Part shown: piece after piece, positions 51,101-60,061 of the stretch
Position numbering within the stretch: position 1 is the first letter of the stretch
Layout: each line of letters begins with the position of its first letter
Source: JANSWY01 sp965243755
Lineage (GTDB): Bacteria > Bacteroidota > Bacteroidia > Cytophagales > Cyclobacteriaceae
Assembly: GCA_965243755.1 (NCBI GenBank)
Contig: CBDEVW010000006.1
Location: forward strand, 496,001 to 560,000
Direction of reading: 5' to 3'
Length of the DNA: 64,000 bases
Program-made: the position numbers and the translations under genes
Notes under the pieces: generated by a model
What the model was told of the DNA's origin: nothing
The model's input: only the letters and a program-made list of their open reading frames with translations
Database searches by the model: none

Positions 51101-51870
51101 AATGGCTCTACAGTAGTAGGAAAATTATGAGTTTCCGCTTTTAGCGATAATACTGATTCAAAATCTTTTGTCTCATACCAGTCGGGTTTTTCAGGGGATT
51201 CAGGGGCAAATTGTTCTACCACTGGTCCTTTGATGAAAGCAACATTGTCCTTGTAGGCAGAAACAAGGTTGTCGCCATTTTCCTGAGAGGTTTTTTTGAT
51301 TAACTGGAATAATGTAGACGGCATTTCTTCTCCATCGATGATGAAGGTGCCATTGAATATTTTATGTCTGCAGTGCTCCGAATTCACCTGAGAAAACCCA
51401 AACACTTCACTGTCGGTTAGTTTTCTGTTTAGTTGTGCGCTCACCTGATTGAGGTATGCAATTTCTTCGTCGCTCAATGCAAGGCCTTCAGATTCATTGT
51501 ATGCAGCAATGTCCTCTATTTCTTTGACGTCCTCCGGCTCAATGTCAAGTGTGAAAAGGTGCTGATCCAATACGTCATATACACTTTGCAACATGGGATC
51601 AAATGATTTGCTGGCTTCATAGCGGAAAAATTCTTCTATTCGCGCTATTCCTGAAATACCCATGTTCTGTGTGATTTCAACAGCATTGGTACTCCAGGGT
51701 GTAAGCATTTCTTTTCTGGGACCGACAAATTTCTCATTGATGTGATCATCAGAAACTACCGCAGCATTACCAAATAGCCAGGTGAGCTTATCGATGGTTT
51801 CCTGATCAAAGGTGGAGGAATGGTCAACAGCAAATACAAGGTCAGAATTTTTCCTAAAGAACGTTATCAT
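48187..51870 (-). CDS. purL: Phosphoribosylformylglycinamidine synthase (single-chain type)
   Basis: About 1,227 residues, the large PurL that combines synthetase and glutaminase in one chain, for step 4 of purine synthesis. Motifs: NSEHCRHKIFNG near residue 165, ETHNFPTTVEPFNGAATGSGGEIRD (in parts), a second AIRS-type half, and a C-terminal class I glutaminase with LGVCNGCQLMMELG (nucleophile Cys) and SAHGEGRF. I prefer the ATG at 51870 (MITFFRKNSDLVF); a GTG three codons earlier is possible. Start and promoter box agree. Note that this long form is usual in proteobacteria and also many Cytophagales. Confidence 0.95.
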   Translation of the reverse strand: MITFFRKNSDLVFAVDHSSTFDQETIDKLTWLFGNAAVVSDDHINEKFVGPRKEMLTPWSTNAVEITQNMGISGIARIEEFFRYEASKSFDPMLQSVYDVLDQHLFTLDIEPEDVKEIEDIAAYNESEGLALSDEEIAYLNQVSAQLNRKLTDSEVFGFSQVNSEHCRHKIFNGTFIIDGEEMPSTLFQLIKKTSQENGDNLVSAYKDNVAFIKGPVVEQFAPESPEKPDWYETKDFESVLSLKAETHNFPTTVEPFNGAATGSGGEIRDRLAGGQASLPLAGTAVYMTSYSRLEDGRAWENGLPERKWLYQTPKNILIKASNGASDFGNKFGQPLICGSVLTFEHQENGKKYGFDKVIMLAGGIGYGKKKNALKQKVAPGEKIVVLGGDNYRIGMGGGAVSSVNTGEFGSSIELNAVQRANPEMQKRVANAIRGLAEEDENPIISIHDHGAGGHLNCLSELVEDTGGKIDVNKLPVGDPTLSDKEIIGNESQERMGLVMKQENLKKLELIAERERAPMYTVGETTSDHRFTFENKKTGKNPMDWELSHMFGSSPKTILNDSADKSQFSEVTYDVAQAEKYLNDVLQLEAVACKDWLTNKVDRCVTGRVATQQTTGEIQLPLNNVSVMALDYKNHRGVATSIGHAPVSALTDPVAGSRLAIAEALTNLIWAPLTDGLKGVSLSANWMWPAKNEGENARLYQAVKGVSDFAIALGINIPTGKDSLSMTQKYPDGEVVYSPGTVIISSVGEVSDIRKTVNPDVKQSDQSRILYINLGANLELGGSSLAQVLNKVGSTTPTISDTEYFKKVFQQVQQLINEGKILAGHDVSSGGIITTLLEMCFPTSNLGMDIDLSGIGARDIVQAFFNESPALILQVDSDETAAQLQSELGAVIIGQVNNEGVIKVSDLTFDVAEKRALWFKTSQLLDREQSTVNLADERASNIGKQPLKYRFPAGFDGQVTSLNLSFNRTNKSGIKAAIIREKGSNSEREMAYMMHMAGFDVKDVHMTDLVAGREDLSDINLIVFVGGFSNSDVLGSAKGWAGTFLHNPKAKGALENFYSRKDTISLGVCNGCQLMMELGLIYKDRQDHPTMKHNKSGKFECQFTTVDIAPNNTILFKNLADTTLGIWSAHGEGRFDLPGDEKEFNIIARFSYHGYPANPNGSDFDAAAVASADGRHVAIMPHLERSMFPWNWPHYPDGKLNHEVTPWLIAFRDAYDWVKSVTTVNAQ

Positions 51871-51892
51871 GAAGTGCACTAATTTGAAAGCG

Positions 51893-51900
51893 CAAAACTA
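51893..51900 (-). promoter_or_regulatory. Bacteroidota -7 box for purL
   Basis: On the minus strand TAGTTTTG matches TAnnTTTG, 22 bases before the purL ATG. Confidence 0.45.
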
Positions 51901-52005
51901 TGAATTCTGATGTTGAAGTTCTAGGATTTTAAACCAATGTTTTCTTCATGTTGCGCTTTCTTAATTTCCAACAGAGAAATTCTGGTTTGTGCCATTCGAA
52001 TTTAC

Positions 52006-52138
52006 ACATGAAATGTTCATAAAGGAATTGCTATACCAACCGAGTATGAATATAAGAGGCGCAAATGACCATATTTGGTTCAAAACGTTCCAAAACATTC
52101 CATGTGACAGTTAAAATCAAAATTAAATACACATGAAA
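52006..52138 (+). repeat. Dispersed repeat, copy 2 (133 bp)
   Basis: Second copy of the repeat at 32371-32518, without the 15-base insertion. Here it lies between purL and the CHAT gene and no gene follows on the plus strand. The in-frame short reading frame (52065-52136, MTIFGSKRSKTFH, 23 codons) is kept. Both ends carry ACACATGAAATGnnCATAAA, so the unit has terminal direct repeats. Confidence 0.85.
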
Positions 52139-52159
52139 TGAGCATAAATGCTGAATCGT

Positions 52160-55100
52160 TTATAGACAATCTATTAAGGATTTTTTCTGCGCCGATAAGA
52201 CAATAAGCATCAAGGCGATGATCAATAGGAAGGGAATAACATAAACCAGAATGTTTGTTTCCTCTTCAATCGCTCTGTTGTCCCCAATCAACACGAATCC
52301 GCCCCAATAGAAAGGGTGTTTGGCTTTTCCTGTGGCATGAGCAAGGTATTGTTTTCGGGCGTTGTTCAGTGCTATATCTTTTGTTTGTCCATCCCTTAGA
52401 TTTTGATAGAAATATTTCATCAGCTCCGGGGTTGATTTATCTGAAGCCGGCCACAAACTCACTACAGTAGCAGGTACTCCTGCATAAGCGAAGGCCCTGG
52501 ATAAACTCATTACACCTTCTCCTTTTCGTATTTTGCCAAACCCGGTGTTGCAGGCACTTAGTGTAACAAGATGTGCGTTTAAATTAAGGTTGTAGATCTC
52601 GTATGAATGGAGGTAGCCGTCGTTTACCGTATCGCCTTGTGTGCTAAAAATCAATTTTGCTAAATCATCAGAGTTTTCATCAATTATGGCATGTGTGGCC
52701 AAATGGATGATGCCATAATCGGATGATTCATTACGAAATGCAGCCTCTGTAGCTAATTCATTGATGAATGAAGTATTTGAAAAAATTTCAGATAATTGCT
52801 GAACCTCGGCTATAGCACCAGGAATTGCTGCCATTTTATTTCTGATAACATCGCCGGTAGTACTTCCTTCAAATTTTGGTGCGAATGAGATGAGATCATT
52901 GCTAAACAGATGGGAGGTTTGATTGAGTAATATACTAGCTGAAGGCGCGTAGTAGCTGTGCCAATTTTCCATTAAATAAGTTCCTGTTGAATCAATTAAT
53001 AGTTCAAAAGGCAGGTAGTGGAGTGATCCATCTGGTATTATGATAAGTGAAGATGCGTTTATGTCATCCAATAGTGGTCTTATTGGTGCTATGAGAAGTT
53101 TGTACAGCTTCATTGATGATTCTCTGAAAAGCGTATCGTTGACTGAAAGAATGCTTTCCCTAAATGCCATGACCTTATTTAGCATAGGGTCGCTTTGATC
53201 AAAATCCACGCTAAAAGAGCAAATAGTATCTTGTGATATGACACTGATGTAAATGCTGCCAGTTTCTAAAAAATATTCTATGAGTACGGATTCTTCCCTG
53301 GCAAGGAAAGCCTGGACTTCACCAACACTCACTGGCGGTTGGGCATATTTGAGATCGTGGTACTTTGGGTATTCATTTTGAATGGTCTTTCTAAGTGTTA
53401 GATATTCCTCCTCAAGTCCAAATAATGCTTGTTTTTGTGTGGGTAGGATAGAATCTGCAGTAGAAATGATGTCACTCTTCAATGCATTTTTAATCATTTC
53501 CATTGAATCAAGGAGGTGTTTTTCCTTTTCCAATAAAGCTTTAGGTATACCGGCGAAATTCTCCACTCGTTTACTCACCGTTCGGGCAAATAATGCATTG
53601 GACTTTGCCCGTTCGTTGAAATAGAACATTTGTTCATGATATGATGGATCTTTTGTGATTTCCAGAAGTGTGTGGGTGATGTATAGACTACTATGAACAG
53701 CCTGATGGGCGTCTGAGGCGAAGCGTAATCGATCCATATCAAATGTCATCTTTCTCTGTTGATCTATCATCAGTGAATCCATCAATTGGGAACCAGCCAG
53801 GGAAGACCGAAAATACAGCTCCTTATCTTCAGGATATTTATCCGCCAGACGGTAAAGCGTAAAAATTTTAACCTGAATGGCATTGTGTATCGAAGTGTAA
53901 GAAATGTAACCATCCAGTTGAGGCCAATTCAACCCTGTAACGTCCGAATTGGGACTAGATGCATTTAACGACTTATTTGCGTAAACCAAGGCTGAGTCGT
54001 AACTACCATTGTCATAATGAGCCCATGACAGTGAGGCGTAAATGGTAGCTAACTGAGAGTGATGCTTCCATAGTTTTTCACGAATGGCCATGGCTTTATG
54101 GTAGATAGGTATAGACTTTGAAGGGTTACCACCAAAACGATAGGAATCCGCGAGTTGATGATATGCAACAGCCACCTGATTATGATTTTCACCGTACAAT
54201 GCTAGTTTCATGGATACTACTTTTGATAATAGTTCGCGGGCCTTTTGTACTTGCCCCATGATGTTGTATCCGGAGATCATATTTGAAAGGGCTTTGAGTG
54301 TATAACTGCTTGTATCTCCGTAGTGATTTTGGGAAATTTCGTAAGCCTTGGTAGCCATTTCAACACATTTGGGACCTTCATTCAGCTTAAAATAGTTGAG
54401 GCTCATGGAGTTGTAATTGATTATGAGCGCAGGATGACCCACTCCCAGCAATTTTTGCCGCATATCGATGGACTTCTCATGGTAACTATTCGACTTATTG
54501 GGTTCGTCAAGGTTGTAGTAACTAAGTCCTATGTTTTGGTATGCATGCGCTGTTAACAGATTATCTTCTTCAAATATTTCGAGGCATATTTTAAGCCCCT
54601 TTTCATTGGAATCAAGCATTTTTCGGTAATCTCCCAGGGAATGATATACAGACCCCAGTGTTTGAAGCAAATAGACTTTGTCTTTCAATACAGATTCTCC
54701 AATCTGGTCCATAATTTCAATTCCCTGTATCAGTTTATCCTTGGCCAGATCGAACTTTTGTAAAGTTATCAGTACCGCCGCAACAGCGTTTAGACTCTTG
54801 GCGTACAATAAGTGGTCTTTCCCATATCGTTCTTTTCTGTACTCTTCGGAAGCAGTAAAGTATTCGAGTGCTTTGTTGTGGTGAGACAATTTATTGTAGA
54901 CAATGCCCATTTTTCGGAAAAAGACATCTTTGTGATCTGGCTGATCTTTGGATTTGGCCATTTCAATACCTTTAAGTCCCACACTGATTGCACTGTCAAG
55001 GTTTGCATTTTCAATATAAGCTTGCATTAAATTGGCGCGATGTTTAAGCGCAAGGTCATAAAATTGATTGGCCTCCAAAATCTGAACGGCATTAGAAAAA

Positions 55101-55243
55101 TACGTAATGCTTTTTGCGAATTCGGCCTTCATCGCATGTTCATATCCTTTGTTGGATAGTTCGATTGCTCGCAAGCTGTCCTGGTGCTGTGCGTTTAAAG
55201 CAGAGAAAGCCAGAAGAAAATTAAGGATGTAAACCGACTTCAT
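52160..55243 (-). CDS. TPR-CHAT membrane-anchored caspase-like protein
   Basis: 1,027 residues. Start chosen at the ATG at 55243, which gives a signal peptide (MKSVYILNFLLAFSALNA); the longer frame to 55363 runs through the tex terminator. About residues 25-450 are tetratricopeptide repeats (for example ALEYFTASEEYRKERYGKDH, KSNSYHEKSIDMRQKLLG). Residues about 700-980 are a CHAT domain (caspase fold) with the His in IIHLATHAIID and Cys in TLSACNTGFGK, so the peptidase dyad is intact. One membrane helix near the end (VIPFLLIIALMLIVLSA). TPR-CHAT proteins can be sensor-activated proteases; the partner here is unknown. Stand-alone gene downstream of tex. Confidence 0.9.
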   Translation of the reverse strand: MKSVYILNFLLAFSALNAQHQDSLRAIELSNKGYEHAMKAEFAKSITYFSNAVQILEANQFYDLALKHRANLMQAYIENANLDSAISVGLKGIEMAKSKDQPDHKDVFFRKMGIVYNKLSHHNKALEYFTASEEYRKERYGKDHLLYAKSLNAVAAVLITLQKFDLAKDKLIQGIEIMDQIGESVLKDKVYLLQTLGSVYHSLGDYRKMLDSNEKGLKICLEIFEEDNLLTAHAYQNIGLSYYNLDEPNKSNSYHEKSIDMRQKLLGVGHPALIINYNSMSLNYFKLNEGPKCVEMATKAYEISQNHYGDTSSYTLKALSNMISGYNIMGQVQKARELLSKVVSMKLALYGENHNQVAVAYHQLADSYRFGGNPSKSIPIYHKAMAIREKLWKHHSQLATIYASLSWAHYDNGSYDSALVYANKSLNASSPNSDVTGLNWPQLDGYISYTSIHNAIQVKIFTLYRLADKYPEDKELYFRSSLAGSQLMDSLMIDQQRKMTFDMDRLRFASDAHQAVHSSLYITHTLLEITKDPSYHEQMFYFNERAKSNALFARTVSKRVENFAGIPKALLEKEKHLLDSMEMIKNALKSDIISTADSILPTQKQALFGLEEEYLTLRKTIQNEYPKYHDLKYAQPPVSVGEVQAFLAREESVLIEYFLETGSIYISVISQDTICSFSVDFDQSDPMLNKVMAFRESILSVNDTLFRESSMKLYKLLIAPIRPLLDDINASSLIIIPDGSLHYLPFELLIDSTGTYLMENWHSYYAPSASILLNQTSHLFSNDLISFAPKFEGSTTGDVIRNKMAAIPGAIAEVQQLSEIFSNTSFINELATEAAFRNESSDYGIIHLATHAIIDENSDDLAKLIFSTQGDTVNDGYLHSYEIYNLNLNAHLVTLSACNTGFGKIRKGEGVMSLSRAFAYAGVPATVVSLWPASDKSTPELMKYFYQNLRDGQTKDIALNNARKQYLAHATGKAKHPFYWGGFVLIGDNRAIEEETNILVYVIPFLLIIALMLIVLSAQKKSLIDCL

Positions 55244-55315
55244 AACCCTAATATACTTTTCATTTGAGCAAAAAGGAAACATGGGAAGAGACAGTTGCAA
55301 TGGCTTTACAGCTAA

Positions 55316-55353
55316 ACAAAAAAAGACCGACTCATAGTACTTTGAGACGGCCT
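55316..55353 (-). terminator. Terminator of tex
   Basis: On the minus strand an eleven-base imperfect stem AGGCCGTCTCA/TGAGTCGGTCT is followed by TTTTTTT, 30 bases behind the tex stop. Confidence 0.8.
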
Positions 55354-55381
55354 CTTCCATCAAATAATTAGTTAATACTGA

Positions 55382-57622
55382 TTAACTATTAAACTTGCCT
55401 TTCAACATCGCCAGTTTAGCCTGTAAATCGCCCTCAGGTTGTGGTTGCTTGCTGCGGTTACCTTGTTTCTTCTTCGGCTGACTTTTGGGAGCTTCACCCT
55501 TCATAGACAGAGAAATCCGCTTTCTTGCTACATCTACCTCGGTTACAGTAACCTCAACTTTTTGCTGCACTTTCACCACTTCATTGGGGTCACTTATGAA
55601 CCTGTTTGCCATTTCACTCACATGAACTAACCCATCCTGATGTACACCGATATCAACAAAAGCACCAAATTTGGTGATGTTGGTCACGATTCCCGGAAGC
55701 TTCATTCCTGGTCTGAGGTCAGTGATCTCATTCACACCTTCCTGAAATGAGAACGCCTCAAATTTATCCCTTGGGTCCCTTCCCGGTTTAGAAAGTTCCT
55801 CAACTATATCTTTTAAAGTCGGCAACCCCACAGTATCCGTAACATATTTATCCAGCTTGATCTGGCTTTTTAGTTTTGGGTTTCCCACCAACTCTTTCAA
55901 TTCCACATTCAGATCCTTTGCCATGGATTCCACAATGTGATAACTTTCAGGGTGTACCGCGCTGGCATCAAGTGGGTTTTTGGCACCTCTTATTCTGATG
56001 AATCCTGCAGCCTGTTCGAATGCTTTTCCTCCCAGTCGGGGGACATTCTTGAGTTCGCTTCTGTCGGTAAACGCACCATTTTCGTTTCGGTACTTTACTA
56101 TATTCTCCGCAAGCTGTGGTCCAAGTCCGGAGACATAGGTCAGGAGTTCTTTGCTGGCAGTATTGAGTTCTACACCCACTTTGTTCACGCAGCTCATGAC
56201 GGTCTCATCGAGACTTTGCTTCAGTAAGTTCTGATCCACATCATGCTGGTATTGACCAACACCAATAGATTTAGCATCAATCTTCACCAATTCAGCCAAT
56301 GGATCAGCCAGTCTTCTTCCTATGGATACAGCTCCTCTGACCGTTACATCATGGTCCGGAAATTCATTTCTTGCAGCTTCAGAAGCAGAGTATATAGAAG
56401 CTCCACTTTCATTCACCATTATGATTAGAATGCTTTTATCAAGACCTATACTTTTTACGAAACTTTCGGTTTCTCTGCTGGCGGTTCCGTTTCCAATGGC
56501 AATTGCTTCTATCTTATACTGGTCCACCATCTGCTTGATGACTGCAGCAGACTCCATTACTCTCTTTTGTGGCTCATTTGGGTAGATGGCAGTGTGATCA
56601 AGCAGTTTACCTTGTTCGTTCAGTATGACCAGTTTGCAACCTGTTCTAAAACCAGGGTCGAGCGCAAGAACACGTTTTTCACCTAAAGGAGCTGCCATCA
56701 GCAACTGACCAAGGTTCTCCGCAAATACCCGGATCGCTTCTTCATCTGCTTTTTTCTTGGTTTGTAACCTCGCATCTGTTTCCAGTGAAGGCTTCAGGAG
56801 ACGCTTGTAGGCATCTTTTATAGCTAGCTGTACCTGCTCAGAGGCTTCATTATTGGCTGTGATGAATTGTTTATTAATTATTTCAATGGCATCATCTTCT
56901 TCCGGTGCTATATCCAACGACAAAATCATTTCTTTCTCACCTCGTCGCAGTGCCAGCAAACGGTGACTTGGGATGTCCTTGAGTGGTTCGCTCCATTCAA
57001 AATAATCTTTGAACTTCTGACCTTCCTCTTCTTTTCCAGGCATCACCTTGGCAGAAATTACACCAGTTTCAGCTATAAGCTCTCTTATTTTGGTCCTTAC
57101 CTCCGCGTTTTCGTTGACCTGTTCTGCAATAATGTCCCTGGCTCCCTGAAGTGCCTCTTCTATCGTTTTAACTCCTTTTTCTTCGTCAATGAACTTTTCG
57201 GCGGCTGCTTCCGGTGAGATATTTCCCTGTTCAAAAAGCAGTTTGGATAATGGTTCCAACCCTTTTTCCTTCGCCTGGGTAGCTCGTGTTTTTCTTTTTG
57301 GCTTATAGGGAAGGTAAAGGTCCTCTACTTCGGTTAGGGTTTCTGCAGCAATTATTGCTTTTTCCAGCTCAGGAGTTAGTTTTTCCTGTTCTTTGATAGT
57401 TTTGAGCACAAACTCTTTACGTTTATCGAGTTCTCTCAATTGTTCCAGCCTGTCTCTGATTGCTGCAATAGCAACTTCATCCAGGCTGCCAGTTACTTCC
57501 TTTCTATACCTGGAAATAAACGGAACAGTACCTCCTTCATCCAATAACTCTGCTGTTGCCTTTACCTGGCGTTCGTTGATAGAAAGCTCTAACGCAATCT
57601 TTTTATAGTGATCAATGCTCAT
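55382..57622 (-). CDS. tex: Tex RNA-binding transcription accessory protein
   Basis: 746 residues, normal for Tex. The start MSIDHYKKIALELSINERQV, the N-terminal helical region with VPFISRYRKE, the YqgF-like domain (RVLALDPGFRTGCKLVIL and AIGNGTASRETE), helix-hairpin-helix repeats (SGLGPQLAENIVKYRNENG), and a C-terminal S1 RNA-binding domain (GIVTNITKFGAFVDIGVHQDGLVHVSEM) are all seen. A basic tail (KSQPKKKQGNRSKQPQP) follows. It acts in transcription and RNA metabolism; precise role debated. Confidence 0.95.
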   Translation of the reverse strand: MSIDHYKKIALELSINERQVKATAELLDEGGTVPFISRYRKEVTGSLDEVAIAAIRDRLEQLRELDKRKEFVLKTIKEQEKLTPELEKAIIAAETLTEVEDLYLPYKPKRKTRATQAKEKGLEPLSKLLFEQGNISPEAAAEKFIDEEKGVKTIEEALQGARDIIAEQVNENAEVRTKIRELIAETGVISAKVMPGKEEEGQKFKDYFEWSEPLKDIPSHRLLALRRGEKEMILSLDIAPEEDDAIEIINKQFITANNEASEQVQLAIKDAYKRLLKPSLETDARLQTKKKADEEAIRVFAENLGQLLMAAPLGEKRVLALDPGFRTGCKLVILNEQGKLLDHTAIYPNEPQKRVMESAAVIKQMVDQYKIEAIAIGNGTASRETESFVKSIGLDKSILIIMVNESGASIYSASEAARNEFPDHDVTVRGAVSIGRRLADPLAELVKIDAKSIGVGQYQHDVDQNLLKQSLDETVMSCVNKVGVELNTASKELLTYVSGLGPQLAENIVKYRNENGAFTDRSELKNVPRLGGKAFEQAAGFIRIRGAKNPLDASAVHPESYHIVESMAKDLNVELKELVGNPKLKSQIKLDKYVTDTVGLPTLKDIVEELSKPGRDPRDKFEAFSFQEGVNEITDLRPGMKLPGIVTNITKFGAFVDIGVHQDGLVHVSEMANRFISDPNEVVKVQQKVEVTVTEVDVARKRISLSMKGEAPKSQPKKKQGNRSKQPQPEGDLQAKLAMLKGKFNS

Positions 57623-57651
57623 CTGAATCTGAAAAAAAATTAAAATGCCGA

Positions 57652-57659
57652 CAAATATA
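57652..57659 (-). promoter_or_regulatory. Bacteroidota -7 box for tex
   Basis: On the minus strand TATATTTG matches TAnnTTTG, 29 bases before the tex ATG. Confidence 0.45.
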
Positions 57660-57737
57660 ATGGCATGAATAGCGAGAAACGTTGCAGATTTTTAAGAACT
57701 TTTCCACATCAATGAAAATACTTCTAATAGTCCAATT

Positions 57738-58178
57738 ATGACGACCTTATCAAACCAAATCTCCATTAATAGTGATATTGAAACAGTATTTCAGTTTGTT
57801 TCGGAGTTTAAGAATATGCCGCTTTGGAATTATTACATCCTGGAAGTAAACCAGACAGATGATCCGGATGTCTACCAGGTCATCAGAAAGCACGATCAAC
57901 AGCAATTCCGTTTGTTGGAAATGGTTCCAGGCAAACAGATTGTGATGGAGTTGAAATCGACAAAACTCATCAAAATAACCCGTGAAATGAACTTCTACGA
58001 AGACAGACAAGTGTTGATTACTGACTATATCAAAATCAACAGCGTATTACCGGGGTTTCTGGAGCGGAAGGCCCTAAAAAATGTTGGGGAGGCCGTTGCA
58101 GAAAACCTGGGTAAACTCAAGGAGTTGCTTGAAACCGGCAAGACGATTTTGCAGGATGGGAGGGAGGCACAGCTATAG
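57738..58178 (+). CDS. SRPBCC (START-like) family protein
   Basis: 146 residues of the SRPBCC hydrophobic-pocket fold: INSDIETVFQFVSEFKNMPLWNYYI at the start, LLEMVPGKQIVMELKSTKLIKIT in the middle and a long C-terminal helix (ALKNVGEAVAENLGKLKELLE). Cytosolic, probably binds a lipid or other small hydrophobic ligand. Specific role unknown. Its TAG stop is directly beside the stop of the convergent sulfurtransferase gene. Confidence 0.85.
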   Translation: MTTLSNQISINSDIETVFQFVSEFKNMPLWNYYILEVNQTDDPDVYQVIRKHDQQQFRLLEMVPGKQIVMELKSTKLIKITREMNFYEDRQVLITDYIKINSVLPGFLERKALKNVGEAVAENLGKLKELLETGKTILQDGREAQL

Positions 58179-58988
58179 CTATTCCTTTAAACCTTCCAGT
58201 TCGGCCCATTCGGTCCAGGAGCCATCATAAACAGACTTTTTATTTGGCATTTCAGCCAATTCAGCAGCCAGTAAAATAATGCAAGCCGTAATACCAGATC
58301 CGCAGGAAAATGTGAGTGGTTGATCCTCCAGGGTTAATTCATCAAATATTTGTCGCAGTTCGTTTTTTGACTTAAACCGATTATTGTTTAGCACTTTATT
58401 GTAAGGCAAGTTGATTGATCCAGGAATATTACCACTTTTAAGGCCCTTTCTGGGTTCCGGGGCAGTTCCATTAAATCGTCCTTCTGAGCGGGCATCAATT
58501 ATCAGAGAGGAGTTGGTTGCTTTGTTTTGTTTTACGAATGAATAATCTTTCACAACTGAGGAATCTAATTGCGCAACAAAATTTCCTTCGTCGTAAGCAG
58601 GGTTTTTGGGGTGAGTTTCGGTAGGTAGGTTGCGGGCGATCCAATCTGGTAAACCACCATCAAGAACTGCTACTTGCTTATGACCCATGGTTTTGAACAT
58701 CCACCATGCCCTGGGGCTGGAAAATATTCCCTGGTTGTCGTATACTACAATCAGGCTGTCTGAGTAAATACCAATCTTCCGGCAGTTTTCCTGAAAGAGT
58801 GAAGCTTGAGGAAATGTGTTAGGGAAAATACTTGCGGGATCGCTAAAATCATTTTTAATGTCAAATATACGGGCACCAGGGATACATTGATTACCATATT
58901 CACCTGGTCCCTGACTGGCATCCAGGACTACTAATTTGTCATCGTTTATATGTTCAAGTAACCAATCTGCTGAGACAAGATTTTTCAT
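58179..58988 (-). CDS. Sulfurtransferase (rhodanese/3-mercaptopyruvate type)
   Basis: 269 residues with two rhodanese domains. N-terminal domain begins MKNLVSADWLLEHI and is inactive as usual; the C-terminal domain has the active-site loop SCGSGITA (Cys within CGSGxT), the type of 3-mercaptopyruvate and thiosulfate sulfurtransferases. Family motifs VYDNQGIFSSPRAWWMF and LIIDARSEGRFNGTAPEPRKG (CDSA region) are present. The start is ATG 58988, overlapping the hydrolase stop by 4 bp (ATGA); a longer frame to 59012 would overlap more. Moves sulfane sulfur in the cytosol. Co-transcribed with the hydrolase. Confidence 0.93.
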   Translation of the reverse strand: MKNLVSADWLLEHINDDKLVVLDASQGPGEYGNQCIPGARIFDIKNDFSDPASIFPNTFPQASLFQENCRKIGIYSDSLIVVYDNQGIFSSPRAWWMFKTMGHKQVAVLDGGLPDWIARNLPTETHPKNPAYDEGNFVAQLDSSVVKDYSFVKQNKATNSSLIIDARSEGRFNGTAPEPRKGLKSGNIPGSINLPYNKVLNNNRFKSKNELRQIFDELTLEDQPLTFSCGSGITACIILLAAELAEMPNKKSVYDGSWTEWAELEGLKE

Positions 58989-59779
58989 AATTCCTTTGGG
59001 TTTTTTAGCCATTTCCCAATCATCTCATGGTGACGGGCCTTTAAAACATGCTTTGTACTTCCTGTAAGTTCGATGAACTGATCAAAAAATGATTCCTTAA
59101 TGATGTAATCTTTTGTTCCTACGTAAACATCTACTGGGATTTTATACCTATTTACAGCTTTCGCAAATTTCCTGATAGGGGTTCTCAGGTGTTTGAGATA
59201 AGTCCAGCTGTTATAAACCTTGATTCTTTGATCCTTGGACTGTAATTGTAATCGGGCAAACTTGGTCATGCTGGGGTTAATCAGTCTGTACCGATCCAGC
59301 AAATCGCATAGCTGAAAGAACAGGTGAGGGTTTTTCATTTGGTGCTTGAAAATGATATTGCCTATCCAGCTGACTGCAAATTTGTACCAAAAGGTGTAAT
59401 GAAATCCATCCGACGCAACGATCTGACAGCTTTTGACCAGCTCCGGAAAATCACAGACTGTTCTGATCAAAAACCTGCCTCCAAGACTGTAAGAAATAAG
59501 GTGAAACGAAGCGATATCCCTGTCCTTACAAAATTGTTGAATGATTCTCCTCCATAATCCAGGTGTTATATGTTCATTGGGAACTTCGGTACTGCCATGG
59601 AACGGTAGATCAAAAGCAATCACCTGATAACCGGGATACGCCTTGTGAACATCATCAAATACCTCAGCCTGTTCGCCAAATCCGTGGAAACATAAAATGT
59701 ATTCCTGTCCTTCACCAGTTATTTTGAAACCTATTTTGAAACCATTGTCAATGGTTAGAAATTCTTTTATATCGACCAT
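58985..59779 (-). CDS. Alpha/beta hydrolase
   Basis: 264 residues with the alpha/beta-hydrolase pattern: oxyanion-hole region LCFHGFGEQAEVFDD, nucleophile elbow ISYSLGGRF (Ser), Asp in VYVGTKDYIIKESFF, His in KARHHEMIGKW. Enzyme class not determinable (esterase, thioesterase or lactonase possible). First gene of a two-gene operon with the sulfurtransferase, so a thioester or sulfur-linked substrate is conceivable but unproven. Confidence 0.85.
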   Translation of the reverse strand: MVDIKEFLTIDNGFKIGFKITGEGQEYILCFHGFGEQAEVFDDVHKAYPGYQVIAFDLPFHGSTEVPNEHITPGLWRRIIQQFCKDRDIASFHLISYSLGGRFLIRTVCDFPELVKSCQIVASDGFHYTFWYKFAVSWIGNIIFKHQMKNPHLFFQLCDLLDRYRLINPSMTKFARLQLQSKDQRIKVYNSWTYLKHLRTPIRKFAKAVNRYKIPVDVYVGTKDYIIKESFFDQFIELTGSTKHVLKARHHEMIGKWLKNPKEL

Positions 59780-60061
59780 ACGGTTCGAAAAAATTTAAGC
59801 AGAATACTTCCAATTTATCCAATGGTTAATTTGAAGAATTTCGATGAAATCAAAAAATAATATTTCCAGTTAAAATATTCTTTGCCCAATGCTGTCATTG
59901 ATAAATGTGTATTGAATGGTGATTGTGGCCTGTTTTTAAAAATAAAATTGAAAATAATTCACTTTTCCCAAAACAATTTCGGGAGCTGTGCGTCATAAAC
60001 TCTGGAAACTATGAAAAATACTAGAGTTTCCTGAGTAACTTTACGGCAAATAACAATTCGT
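59780..60061. other. Divergent control region between hydrolase and efflux operons
   Basis: AT-rich, no gene. A TAACTTTA box at about 60033-60040 is a loose match to TAnnTTTG and could serve the TetR operon. No further structure seen. Confidence 0.35.

Noticed and set aside
55244..55363. N-terminal extension of the TPR-CHAT protein
   Set aside because: It would be encoded by the tex terminator hairpin and has no signal peptide at its start.
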